Shown: positions 1 through 8,214 of the stretch, one piece after another | How positions within the stretch are numbered: the stretch's first letter is position 1 | Layout of the letters: each line of letters begins with the position of its first letter | Origin: Leptospira_A soteropolitanensis | GTDB lineage: Bacteria; Spirochaetota; Leptospiria; Leptospirales; Leptospiraceae | DNA: 64,000 nucleotides | Reading direction: 5' to 3' (one strand) | Assembly: GCF_026151335.1 (NCBI RefSeq) | Contig: NZ_JAMQPP010000001.1 | The notes under the pieces: generated by a model | What the model saw: only the letters and a program-made list of their open reading frames with translations | What the model was told of the DNA's origin: nothing | The model's database searches: none | Position numbers and translations under genes: made by a program

Positions 1-1
1 A

Positions 2-604
2 CTCTTTGAACTAATCCTCAGGTTCTACGATCCCACTTCAGGAAAGATTTTAATCGAAGGTGTAGACCTGAAAGATTTAACTTTAAAAGATTTGCGCTCT
101 CTCATAGGATTTGTTCCGCAACAACCCATCCTCTTTAGTGGAACTTTGCGAGAGAATATTGCCTATGGAAAACCAAATGCAAGTTTTGAAGAAATTGAAA
201 AAGCAGCAACAAGTGCCTATGTCACAGAATTTCTAAACCAACTTCCTGATGGATACGAAACCAATTTAGGACATTTAGGAACAAGACTCTCCGGCGGACA
301 AAAACAAAGAATCGCCATTGCAAGGGCCATCCTCCGCAATCCAAGAATTCTTTTATTAGATGAAGCAACTTCTGCTCTCGATTCTGAATCAGAACAAATG
401 ATTAAGAGTGCTCTGGATTTTTTAGTGAAGGAAAGAACAACAATTATGATTGCTCATCGACTTTCCACGGTTGTGAAATCAGATCAAATTGTTGTGATTA
501 AGGAAGGGGAGATTGAGTCCGTCGGAACCCATGACGAACTCATCAAAAAAAGCGAATTGTATGAACGATTGGCGAAATTACAATTTCACACCGAGCTGCT
601 CTAA
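2..604 (+). CDS. ABC exporter, C-terminal part of the ATPase domain (5' truncated by window)
   Basis: This is the end of an ABC transporter half-molecule of the MsbA/LmrA exporter type. The open frame runs in from the window edge, so the membrane domain and the Walker A loop are missing; the first residues seen (LFELILRFYDPTSG) normally follow Walker A directly. Visible motifs are the Q-loop (FVPQQPILF), the exporter NIAYG segment, the signature LSGGQKQRIAIARAIL, Walker B (ILLLDEATSALD) and the switch histidine (IAHRLSTV). In this family ATP hydrolysis drives export of lipids, drugs or peptides; the substrate cannot be told here. Its last 27 bases overlap the 3' end of parB on the other strand. 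Confidence 0.92.
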   Translation, partial: LFELILRFYDPTSGKILIEGVDLKDLTLKDLRSLIGFVPQQPILFSGTLRENIAYGKPNASFEEIEKAATSAYVTEFLNQLPDGYETNLGHLGTRLSGGQKQRIAIARAILRNPRILLLDEATSALDSESEQMIKSALDFLVKERTTIMIAHRLSTVVKSDQIVVIKEGEIESVGTHDELIKKSELYERLAKLQFHTELL

Positions 605-1474
605 AATTCTTTCCATATCATTTAAGTTGGCGTAAGAAAAAACGATCTTACCTTTTCCACTCGTTTCATTGTGAGCCACTTCCACTTTGGAACTGAATTT
701 GTTTCTGAGTTTGGATTCTAGTTTTACAATACTTGCATCTCGTTTATCAGCACCAAAAGAAGAGGACTTTGATTTTTTATCTGGATGTAATAGGTTAGAA
801 ACAAAGTTCTCTACCTCTCTGACATTCCAGCCTTCTGCGATCACTTTCTGACCCACTTCTAATTGTTTTTTGGGATCAGGAATGGAGAGAAGGGGACGAG
901 CTTGACCTTCCGAAAGTTTCCCTTCTTTCACCAAATCTTGTAATAATTTAGGAAGTGAAAGAAGACGAATTAAGTTAGAAATGGTAGCTCTGTTTTTTCC
1001 CACTCGGGTCGCAAGGTCAGTTACCTTTAATCCACGTTTGTCGATGATTGCTTGGTAAGCCAAAGCCTCATCCATAGGATTTAGATTTTCTCTTTGGATA
1101 TTTTCGATGAGCGCGAGTTCCATCATATCCGCTTCGGATAGATCACGAACTATTGCTGGAATTTTTGCAAAGCCAGCAAGTTTACATGCACGTAATCTTC
1201 TTTCTCCCGCTACCAAAAGAAATCCAGAACCCGAAGGATTTTTTTGTACAACGATTGGTTGGATCACTCCATGTTCTACAATCGTATTGGACAATTCTTG
1301 GATGGATACATCGGAGAATTGTTTTCTTGGTTGGTGTGGGTTTGGTAAAATTTCTGTGACTTTGATTTCTCGAAGACCGGTTTGTTCGTCTTTAGAAATC
1401 TCTACGTTGTTTTCATTTACTGGAATTAAATTCCCAAGACCTCTTCCTAAAACTTTACCTTTGCCGAGTGCCAT
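578..1474 (-). CDS. parB: ParB chromosome-partitioning protein
   Basis: 298 residues, normal for chromosomal ParB/Spo0J. ParB binds parS, spreads as a CTP-dependent clamp and, with ParA, moves the replicated origin. The CTP-binding motif GERRLRACKLAG begins near residue 90, a second conserved block (ENIQRENLNP) lies at about 124-133, and a helix-turn-helix (VTDLATRVGKNRATISNLIR) at about 151-170. The C-terminal tail is the expected dimerisation region. It is last in the rsmG-parA-parB operon, four bases after parA. Two matching parS palindromes lie nearby at 2737 and 3697, which makes a complete ParABS system. Confidence 0.96.
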   Translation of the reverse strand: MALGKGKVLGRGLGNLIPVNENNVEISKDEQTGLREIKVTEILPNPHQPRKQFSDVSIQELSNTIVEHGVIQPIVVQKNPSGSGFLLVAGERRLRACKLAGFAKIPAIVRDLSEADMMELALIENIQRENLNPMDEALAYQAIIDKRGLKVTDLATRVGKNRATISNLIRLLSLPKLLQDLVKEGKLSEGQARPLLSIPDPKKQLEVGQKVIAEGWNVREVENFVSNLLHPDKKSKSSSFGADKRDASIVKLESKLRNKFSSKVEVAHNETSGKGKIVFSYANLNDMERILEQLGVKL

Positions 1475-1478
1475 AACT

Positions 1479-2240
1479 TTATGCCTTCCCTACAATTTCT
1501 TCCGCTAAACTTTTATAACTTTTTGCACCCACACCATCTGGATCATAGTAGTTGATCGGCTTTCCAAAAGAGGGTGCTTCTGATAATTTTACATTTCTTG
1601 GAATTACAGTTTCATAAACTTTCTCTTTGAAATAGTTACGAACATCTTCTGCAACTTGGTTTGCTAAGTTGGTTCGTTTGTCATACATAGTAAGGAGTAC
1701 ACCTTCGAGGGTAAGTGATGGATTCCATTGTGACTGTACAAGAGAAATGATACGCATTAATTGCGAAAGTCCCTCGAGTGCAAAGTACTCTGTTTGCAAA
1801 GTGATCATCACGGACTGAGAAGCACAAAGGGCATTGATCGTGAGAACACCAAGAGAAGGTGGACAATCAATTAAAATATAATCATAAGATTCTTTTACTG
1901 ATGCCAAAGCATCTTTCAATTTGAATTCCTTTCTTTCCATTCCAAGAAAATCCACTTCCAATCCTGAGAGGTTGATGTTGGAAGGAATGATATCCAAATT
2001 GTTTACAAAAGTTTTTTGCACAGCTTCTCTCGCTGAAAGTTCACCAATCAAAACTTCATAAGTAGTTTTATTTAAAGACTGCACTTCCAACCCAAGACCA
2101 GAACCTGAGTTCCCTTGTGGATCGATATCAAGGAGCAAAACTTTTTTTCCCAAATCAACAAGATTGGATGCCAAATTGATCGCTGTTGTCGTTTTACCGA
2201 CTCCACCTTTTTGATTACTGATCGAAACGATTTTACCCAT
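1479..2240 (-). CDS. parA: ParA/Soj chromosome-partitioning ATPase
   Basis: 253 residues. A deviant-Walker ATPase that binds nucleoid DNA when ATP-bound and is released by ParB, giving the ratchet that segregates origins. The deviant Walker A KGGVGKTTT is at residues 11-19, Walker A' includes the VLLLDIDPQGN segment, and Walker B is YILIDCPPS. The short N-terminus without an HTH fits a chromosomal Soj-type ParA rather than a plasmid type Ia protein. The start codon overlaps the end of rsmG by 8 bases and parB follows after 4 bases, so the three genes are very likely one transcript. Confidence 0.96.
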   Translation of the reverse strand: MGKIVSISNQKGGVGKTTTAINLASNLVDLGKKVLLLDIDPQGNSGSGLGLEVQSLNKTTYEVLIGELSAREAVQKTFVNNLDIIPSNINLSGLEVDFLGMERKEFKLKDALASVKESYDYILIDCPPSLGVLTINALCASQSVMITLQTEYFALEGLSQLMRIISLVQSQWNPSLTLEGVLLTMYDKRTNLANQVAEDVRNYFKEKVYETVIPRNVKLSEAPSFGKPINYYDPDGVGAKSYKSLAEEIVGKA

Positions 2241-2976
2241 TCTTGCTCTTAGTCTCCTTAACGATTTCTTTCCAGTCGCGGGGGAATCCCTTTTTAGGAA
2301 GGGAATTCTTTTGTAGTATTTTTATATGTCTCTTTCCCACAAACTCTAATTCGGGAATGGGAATTTCTTTTTTCATAAAGAAACCATTGTTGCTTAGGAC
2401 CTCGGTTTCTTTTTCTAAATCTTGGTAGGGTTGTGCAAGAAAGGGACATAAGATTCCTTTATGTTTCACCATTCTCGTCGTTACTTCAGCGATGTATGGA
2501 TAAGGAACCATCGCTCTCGAAGTCACTACATCAAAATTTGAATTAATTTCCTCTGTTCGAGCGTAGATAAACTCGACTCGTTTTTTCACTTTGGAAAGAG
2601 TTCCCGTTTCGATTTCTGCTTCGAGAAGTGCAAGTTTCCGTTTTTGAGAATCGACGAGAAAAACATGCGGCGCTTTTTTTAAAAGAGCAAAGAGAAATCC
2701 GGGAAGGCCGGGGCCTGTTCCTACATCCGCTAGGTTTGTTTCACGTGAAACATATCCGGTAATTTTCAGTTTCCAAACAAAGATCAAAGATTCTATAATA
2801 TGTCTCTCGAGAATCTTCTCTGAATCATTTCGAGAAAAGAATCCACCTTTCTCGTTGTCTCGTTTCAGAAACTCATAAAAGTGTTTCACTAATTCCCAAT
2901 CAAACTCTGGCTCCAACTTGGGAAACAAATCTGGGATGATGGATTGGATTTCTTCTTGGATGGTTTTTTCTGACAT
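2233..2976 (-). CDS. rsmG: 16S rRNA (guanine-527 N7) methyltransferase RsmG/GidB
   Basis: 247 residues, slightly longer than the usual 210-240. RsmG uses S-adenosylmethionine to methylate G527 of 16S rRNA; in other bacteria its loss gives low-level streptomycin resistance. The SAM-binding motif LADVGTGPGLPG is at about 82-93, followed by the acidic ribose-binding strand (VFLVDSQKRKLALLEAE) and the SRAM/PYP region (VVTSRAMVPYPYIAEV). It is first in the operon with parA and parB, a common gidB-soj-spo0J arrangement. A perfect parS site lies inside it and is read as the residues VSRET. Confidence 0.94.
   Translation of the reverse strand: MSEKTIQEEIQSIIPDLFPKLEPEFDWELVKHFYEFLKRDNEKGGFFSRNDSEKILERHIIESLIFVWKLKITGYVSRETNLADVGTGPGLPGFLFALLKKAPHVFLVDSQKRKLALLEAEIETGTLSKVKKRVEFIYARTEEINSNFDVVTSRAMVPYPYIAEVTTRMVKHKGILCPFLAQPYQDLEKETEVLSNNGFFMKKEIPIPELEFVGKRHIKILQKNSLPKKGFPRDWKEIVKETKSKNG
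2737..2752. promoter_or_regulatory. parS site 1 (ParB-binding palindrome)
   Basis: TGTTTCACGTGAAACA is a perfect 16-base palindrome matching the bacterial parS consensus (TGTTNCACGTGAAACA). It lies within rsmG, about 1.3 kb from parB and 7 kb from the putative oriC, where ParB would load on the chromosome. Function is inferred from the exact consensus match and adjacency to parAB. Confidence 0.93.
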
Positions 2977-3034
2977 AATCGTATTATCGTTTTAATTGAA
3001 TTCGCCGATGTCTCCTGTAGGAGAACTCTTTTCC

Positions 3035-3760
3035 ATGATTCGAATCATTAGTTTTTTAATCATCCTTTCCTTTCCCATTTTAGGTTACACACCGGGCAAG
3101 TGGTCCCACAAAGATGCTTACCTATTTAAAAAAGTAAAAAAAGTTCCGAACAAAGAGATCGTCCGTAACGGCGAGGGTCAGGTTGTTTATGTCGCGGAAT
3201 ATGAATACAACAGTGACGGAAAATTAATCACCGAAACTTATTCTGATAAAGAGGGGAAGGGAGACGGAAAAACTACTTTCCGTTATACAGATGGTTTGCT
3301 CTCGAGCGAAGAAGTTTATGATAATGGCGGACACTTAGTTGAAAGAAAGGATTTCCAATTCAAAGGTCGAGCTCTGAAGAAAATGAATGTAAAAGATGGC
3401 GAAGGGAGATTACTGATTGTTTATTCGATTGAGAGTGATGGCGAAGGAAATGTTTTTGCTGCTGAAGGCAAAAACTTAGAAACCAAGGACAATGAATCTT
3501 TCCGATTTCAAATCGATCCTAAACGTCCGAATGTTCAAATTCAATATCTCACTGATGACAAAAAGAAAGGTCTTGGTGAAATCCATTTCAAGTTTGATAC
3601 AAAAGGAAACTTAGTCGAAAGAGAATTCTTCCAAGGTGAGACTCGACGTGTGCACAAATTAAAATACAGGGCAGATGGAAGTTTGGAGTCCCATTCGTTT
3701 CACGTGAAACAAGGGGACAACTGGATCCTCGAAAAAACCCACGTGCTTGTCTACGATTAG
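3035..3760 (+). CDS. Secreted protein with repeated tyrosine-rich (YD-like) strands, unknown function
   Basis: About 241 residues from the ATG at 3035. I prefer this start to an in-frame one at 2996 because TAGGAG lies 11 bases upstream and the protein then begins with a clean signal peptide (MIRIISFLIILSFPILGYT). The mature part has repeated short units such as EYEYNSDGKLITETYSDKEG, FRYTDGLLSSEEVYDNGGHL and LKYRADGSLESHSF, like MORN/YwqK or RHS/YD-type beta strands. It is probably periplasmic or outer-membrane associated. It is divergent from rsmG across about 58 bases. A second parS site is embedded near its 3' end and read as FHVKQ. No function is known to me. Confidence 0.8.
   Translation: MIRIISFLIILSFPILGYTPGKWSHKDAYLFKKVKKVPNKEIVRNGEGQVVYVAEYEYNSDGKLITETYSDKEGKGDGKTTFRYTDGLLSSEEVYDNGGHLVERKDFQFKGRALKKMNVKDGEGRLLIVYSIESDGEGNVFAAEGKNLETKDNESFRFQIDPKRPNVQIQYLTDDKKKGLGEIHFKFDTKGNLVEREFFQGETRRVHKLKYRADGSLESHSFHVKQGDNWILEKTHVLVYD
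3696..3711. promoter_or_regulatory. parS site 2 (ParB-binding palindrome)
   Basis: CGTTTCACGTGAAACA contains the perfect 14-base palindrome GTTTCACGTGAAAC (3697-3710) and differs from site 1 only in the first base. It lies in the 3' part of the secreted-protein gene, about 960 bases from site 1. The two sites are read in different codon phases, so the shared sequence is not explained by protein similarity. Confidence 0.9.
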
Positions 3761-4020
3761 ATAGATTTTCAAAAAGATTGTAAGGATCGGTCTAGTAATC
3801 AAAGGTTCAAATTCGGTAATTTAAAAACAAAGAATATTAAGTATTGATCTTAAAAGACTCTCAAAGTAATTGAGCGAAAGGTTTATCTGGATTCAAAGTT
3901 TGATTTCAGATAGTTAAAAGTTCGGGTCATTAGTCTTTCAAAAATCTGCCTTTGAGATTCTATAATGCACCTCAAAAGCTTTTTAAATTGCGAAGATCGA
4001 TTCGAAGAAATCCAAAAATA
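3761..4020. other. Noncoding stretch between the secreted-protein gene and mnmG
   Basis: This part of a 330-base convergent intergenic region is AT-rich. I see no open frame with a ribosome-binding site, no tRNA-like fold and no clear repeat. The only recognisable element is the terminator that follows it. Confidence 0.6.
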
Positions 4021-4060
4021 AAAAAAGCCAAGAAGGAATATCCCTCTTGGCTTTTTTTAT
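4021..4060. terminator. Bidirectional rho-independent terminator
   Basis: The stem GCCAAGA (4027-4033) pairs with TCTTGGC (4045-4051), extended inside by GG/CC after one mismatch. It is flanked by a run of A on the left and T on the right, so it can stop transcription both from the plus-strand secreted-protein gene and from mnmG on the minus strand. Confidence 0.9.
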
Positions 4061-4090
4061 TTTAAGGAAGGTTCGGCGTTTGTTTTTTAG

Positions 4091-5965
4091 TTATCGTCTA
4101 TCCACCAAATGATAGAGCAGAAGATCCACATCGGAAGGATCCACACCTGATATATGAAGAGCATTTTCTAAATTCATAGGTCGATGTTTTTCTAACTTTA
4201 CTACGGCTTCTGTTTTGAGTCCTTTCACACTAGCGTAATCAAAATCATTCGGAATCTGAAAGTTTAAAAACTTCTTACGGTATTCAATCGTTTCCAACTC
4301 TCGTTTTAGATAACCTTCGTATTTGATTTCCATCTCCAAAACTGCTTTTTCATCTTCATTTAAAATGGAGAGTTCAGAGACCATAGGCTCAATGTCTCCA
4401 ATTTTGATATCAGATCGTTTCAAAAACGAAGCAACTGTGTGACCAAATTTATAATTGGTGATCTTCTTTTCTTCCAGGACCTTCGTAAGTTCGTCGGATG
4501 GTTTCATTGCCGTCACAAACATTTGTGTTTTGATTTTATCGATCCGAGCATAACGATCTTTCATTTCTCTAAAGAGTGACTCATCAACAAGTCCCATCTC
4601 ATATCCATATTGCATCAGTCTTTGGTCAGCATTGTCTTGGCGAAGGAGTAGGCGATATTCGGCTCGGCTTGTGAACATTCGGTAAGGATCTTCCACACCT
4701 TTATAAACCAAATCATCCACAAGAACTCCGATGTAAGATTCACTTCGTTTGAAAAGAATCGGCTCTTCTTTTCTTACAGAACGAATCACATTATATGCAG
4801 CAACAAGTCCTTGTGCCGCCGCTTCTTCATAACCAGTGGTTCCATTGATTTGACCTGCATGATAAAGACCTTTTACTTTTTTAGTTTCGAGTGTTGGATT
4901 TAGTTCTGTCGGATCTACAAAATCATATTCGATAGCATAACCCGGACGCATGAGTTCTACTTCTTCCAAACCTTTGATACTTCGAAGAAACTTCCATTGC
5001 ACTTCCTCAGGCAAACTTGTGGAAACTCCATTGAGATACATCTCGTTGGTTTCATATCCTTCCGGTTCGATAAAAATTTGGTGACGGTCTCTTTCTGCAA
5101 ACCGAACCACCTTATCTTCAATTGAAGGACAATACCTTGGGCCAATACTTTTGATCTGACCCGAATACATCGGCGAGTATTCTAAATTTTGTTTGATGAG
5201 TTCATGAGTGGTGTCGTTGGTATAAGTGATATAACAAGGAATTTGTTTGCGATCGATTTTCTTTGTAGAAAAAGAAAAGGGGCGTGGGTTCTCATCACCA
5301 TCTTGTACATCGAGTCCATCAAAGTTGATAGAATTTTTATGAACACGAGCAGGGGTTCCTGTCTTTAATCTTCCGAGTCGCAATTCAAAACGAGCCAGTG
5401 TATGTGAAAGTCCTTTGGTTGTAGGTTCCCCAATTCGACCTGATTCTTTTTGGTAAGTTCCAATATGAATCACACTCGAAAGAAAAGTTCCAGTGGTTAA
5501 GATCACATGATTTGTATAAAAAGTAAATCCACGACCAGTGACGACACCAGTCACCTGGTTTCCTTCCACGATCAAATCTTCTACGGTGTCTTGTCTGATA
5601 GATAGAGTTTTTAATTTTTCCAACTGATGTTTGATCATAAGTTGGTATTGTTTTTTCTCAGCTTGTGCACGCGGTGCCCAAACGGACGGACCTTTCGATG
5701 TGTTTAACATCTTAAATTGAATTCCCGTTTGATCAATCACCCGACCCATGAGTCCACCGAGTGCATCCACTTCTCGAACCATATGTCCTTTGGCAATTCC
5801 ACCGATGGCTGGGTTACAACTCATCTGCCCGATGGTATCCAAGTTCATCGTGATAAGTAAAGTTTTGAGTCCAGCTTTGGCAGAGATATAAGCAGCTTCA
5901 GTTCCGGCGTGACCGGCTCCGACAACGATACAATCAAATTGGTTGGGATAAAAGGATGGATTCAT
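4091..5965 (-). CDS. mnmG: tRNA uridine-5-carboxymethylaminomethyl modification enzyme MnmG (GidA)
   Basis: 624 residues, normal length. With MnmE it installs the 5-carboxymethylaminomethyl group on wobble uridine 34 of certain tRNAs, using FAD and methylene-tetrahydrofolate. The FAD Rossmann motif VVGAGHAGTEAA is at about 15-26, the family signature CNPAIGGIAKGHMVREVDALGG near 50-71, and a second block (GLYHAGQINGTTGYEEAAAQG) near 365-385. The C-terminal helical domain ends with the HISGVDPSDVDLLLYHL segment. It is transcribed alone toward the terminator at 4021. mnmE is not in the window. Confidence 0.97.
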   Translation of the reverse strand: MNPSFYPNQFDCIVVGAGHAGTEAAYISAKAGLKTLLITMNLDTIGQMSCNPAIGGIAKGHMVREVDALGGLMGRVIDQTGIQFKMLNTSKGPSVWAPRAQAEKKQYQLMIKHQLEKLKTLSIRQDTVEDLIVEGNQVTGVVTGRGFTFYTNHVILTTGTFLSSVIHIGTYQKESGRIGEPTTKGLSHTLARFELRLGRLKTGTPARVHKNSINFDGLDVQDGDENPRPFSFSTKKIDRKQIPCYITYTNDTTHELIKQNLEYSPMYSGQIKSIGPRYCPSIEDKVVRFAERDRHQIFIEPEGYETNEMYLNGVSTSLPEEVQWKFLRSIKGLEEVELMRPGYAIEYDFVDPTELNPTLETKKVKGLYHAGQINGTTGYEEAAAQGLVAAYNVIRSVRKEEPILFKRSESYIGVLVDDLVYKGVEDPYRMFTSRAEYRLLLRQDNADQRLMQYGYEMGLVDESLFREMKDRYARIDKIKTQMFVTAMKPSDELTKVLEEKKITNYKFGHTVASFLKRSDIKIGDIEPMVSELSILNEDEKAVLEMEIKYEGYLKRELETIEYRKKFLNFQIPNDFDYASVKGLKTEAVVKLEKHRPMNLENALHISGVDPSDVDLLLYHLVDRR

Positions 5966-6134
5966 ATTATGTCTTCTTAGTGATTCAGTTCTTATAAAAA
6001 AGCGAGGGAGAGAGATTAGAGAATCTACTCCTTAGAACGATATCAAAATCATCGGCCTAAGCTTCGAGAGAAAAAAAGATAAAATTCATTTTCTAATTTT
6101 GAAACTCCAGAAGATTGGAGTGATAGGAATCTCA

Positions 6135-7058
6135 ATGGCTCAGAATTCATTCCCTTATACATACTTCGAAGGAAAAATCGTTCCTTCCGAGGACGCAAAA
6201 GTCAGTGTCCAAACCCATGCATTACAATATGGGACAGGCGTCTTCGGTGGAATCCGTGGATACTACAACGAAGCTAAAAAAAATCTTTATGTCTTCCGAT
6301 TGCCAGACCACTGCAAACGACTTGTGAACTCTACAAAGATCATGCAGTTGCAAATCCAAATCACACCGGAAGAGATCCAATCCATCATCTTGGATCTCCT
6401 TCGAAAAAATGAAGCCAAACAAAATGTATACTTAAGACCTTTCATTTATACTTCTGCCTTACAACTCTCACCAAGGTTCCATGATGTAAAAGCAGACATC
6501 ACCATTTATGCATTGAAGTTGGATGATTACCTCGATACACAAAACGGACTAACCACTATGGTTTCCTCTTGGCAAAGATTTTCTGATAACCAAATTCCAA
6601 CTCTTTCCAAAGTGAGTGGTGGGTATGTGAACTCAGCTCTTGCCAAATCAGAAGCCGTTCAAAATGGAATGGATGAAGCTATCTTTTTAGATGCGAGAGG
6701 ATTTGTATCAGAAGGTTCTGCAGAAAATCTTTTTATTGTTCGTGATGGAGTGATTCATACACCAACCATTCCATCTTCAATTTTAGAAGGGATTACTCGT
6801 CGTAGTATCATTCAAATTGCAAAAGACCTAGGTTACCAAGTAATCGAAAGAGACATTGCACGTTCCGAACTTTATATCGCTGATGAATTATTTTTTTCGG
6901 GCACAGGTGTACAAGTGGCTTGGGTGAAAGAAGTGGATCGTCGTGTGATCGGTAATGGGAACATCGGACCCATCACTAAAAAAATCCAATCCATCTTTTT
7001 TGAAGCAGTTCGTGGAGAACAACCGAACTATATGAATTGGCTGACTCCGGTATACTAA
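6135..7058 (+). CDS. ilvE: Branched-chain amino-acid aminotransferase
   Basis: About 307 residues from the ATG at 6135; an in-frame start at 6099 would add a 12-residue extension not usual for the family. It is a fold-type IV PLP aminotransferase interconverting leucine, isoleucine and valine with their 2-oxo acids. The PLP lysine is K159 in LSKVSGGYVNSALAKSEA, the same number as in E. coli IlvE. The phosphate-binding segments SEGSAENLF and LEGITRRSI are present, as is the N-terminal HALQYGTGVFGGIRGY. D-amino-acid transaminase and ADC lyase share the fold, but length and motifs favour IlvE. holB starts 6 bases downstream. Confidence 0.9.
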   Translation: MAQNSFPYTYFEGKIVPSEDAKVSVQTHALQYGTGVFGGIRGYYNEAKKNLYVFRLPDHCKRLVNSTKIMQLQIQITPEEIQSIILDLLRKNEAKQNVYLRPFIYTSALQLSPRFHDVKADITIYALKLDDYLDTQNGLTTMVSSWQRFSDNQIPTLSKVSGGYVNSALAKSEAVQNGMDEAIFLDARGFVSEGSAENLFIVRDGVIHTPTIPSSILEGITRRSIIQIAKDLGYQVIERDIARSELYIADELFFSGTGVQVAWVKEVDRRVIGNGNIGPITKKIQSIFFEAVRGEQPNYMNWLTPVY

Positions 7059-7064
7059 AGACCA

Positions 7065-7997
7065 ATGGCCGATGCTTTGTTTTCATTCGACCAAGTTTCA
7101 GGCCAAGATGTAGCACTGACTTATCTAAAATCTTTTTTAAAAGATAGGTCACGAATTCCTGGTTCTATTATTTTTTACGGACCCGATGGAGTGGGGAAGT
7201 GGACAGCAGCAGAAAGATTTGCAAGACAACTCCTTTGTTTAGAAGGAACCTCTTGTGGAGTTTGTGATTCCTGTCGCCAATTCATGAAAGGAGTCCATCC
7301 CGACTTCATTCAATTTCCCAGAAGAAAAAACATTGCCATCGGAAAAGAAAAAGATCCAGAAGACTTTACCATTCGTTGGTTGTTATCAGCTCGGATTCCA
7401 TTCAAACCACATACTTCCGAATATCGTGTTGTATTATTTCCTGAAGCAAATCGAATTAATAACGAAGCAGAAACAACTCTTCTAAAAACTTTAGAAGAAC
7501 CTCCACCTCATACAAAGTTCATTCTCATCGTTAACGATTTAAAAAACTTAAAACCAACCATAGTGTCTCGTTCGGTTTGTGTTCCCTTCAATTATCTCAC
7601 ACAAGATGAAATCAAAAAGATTCGTAGAAATGAAATGACCGAATCCAAACTTTACTATGGTGGATCCCTCAACCCTTTTGAAATCTCTGATGAGTTTTTG
7701 GAAGAGTGGCATGAGAATGTAAGAGAACATTGTCACGATTCGATTTTACTTTTTAAGTTGGAAAACTGGGTGCGTGACCAACTCGGAGAATTTCGATCTA
7801 ATAAAGAAGGACTTACTGGAATAGATTTTTTAGAGATGATTTGTTTATTACTACTTTATGAGTACAGACAAAAAAACTTTGAAGCCAATGTAGGAAGGAT
7901 CGAAGCCATCTTAGATTTTAAAATGAAACTGCATTATGAAATTCCTGCACTCGAGTATGTTCTTTTATCACAATTATTTTTAAGACTGGCGACTTAA
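7065..7997 (+). CDS. holB: DNA polymerase III clamp-loader subunit delta-prime
   Basis: 310 residues. An AAA+ clamp-loader ATPase-like subunit that helps DnaX and HolA put the beta clamp on DNA. It has a P-loop-like GPDGVGKW at 39-46, a four-cysteine zinc ribbon (C58, C64, C67, C70 in LCLEGTSCGVCDSC), and the clamp-loader segment NNEAETTLLKTLEEPPPHTKFIL. Walker A ends KW-T instead of KS/KT, so it is degenerate, as expected for the non-hydrolysing delta-prime subunit. The zinc ribbon is shared with DnaX, but the length and broken P-loop favour HolB. It may share a transcript with ilvE. Confidence 0.85.
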   Translation: MADALFSFDQVSGQDVALTYLKSFLKDRSRIPGSIIFYGPDGVGKWTAAERFARQLLCLEGTSCGVCDSCRQFMKGVHPDFIQFPRRKNIAIGKEKDPEDFTIRWLLSARIPFKPHTSEYRVVLFPEANRINNEAETTLLKTLEEPPPHTKFILIVNDLKNLKPTIVSRSVCVPFNYLTQDEIKKIRRNEMTESKLYYGGSLNPFEISDEFLEEWHENVREHCHDSILLFKLENWVRDQLGEFRSNKEGLTGIDFLEMICLLLLYEYRQKNFEANVGRIEAILDFKMKLHYEIPALEYVLLSQLFLRLAT

Positions 7998-8090
7998 TTA
8001 AAAAATGATTTTAAACATCATTTGAATATTGATCTAAATAAAGAACACCTAACAAGAATTACTAGAACATATTCTGTCAAACCAATAAAG

Positions 8091-8112
8091 TGACATAATT
8101 TTTTTATCCGGT
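8091..8112 (+). promoter_or_regulatory. Origin-type repeat and possible weak DnaA box upstream of dnaA
   Basis: TGACATAA (8091-8098) is the same octamer found twice in the dnaA-dnaN gap. TTATCCGGT (8104-8112) matches seven of nine positions of the TTATCCACA DnaA box. Together they suggest a DnaA-responsive or origin-related site in the 217-base dnaA leader. This is inference from similarity only. Confidence 0.35.
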
Positions 8113-8154
8113 TCGACTATTTTTTCTAGTTTGGATCGTTTTCCGATTTTTCAT

Positions 8155-8185
8155 TTGAATTCTACCTACTTGCTAAAAGTATAGT
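8155..8185 (+). promoter_or_regulatory. Candidate dnaA promoter
   Basis: TTGAAT (8155-8160) and TATAGT (8180-8185) resemble -35 and -10 boxes, 30 bases before the TTG start of dnaA. The 19-base spacer is longer than the ideal 17, so the call is tentative. Confidence 0.35.
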
Positions 8186-8214
8186 ACCCGATTTCACATT
8201 TAGGGCGGGGAAAC

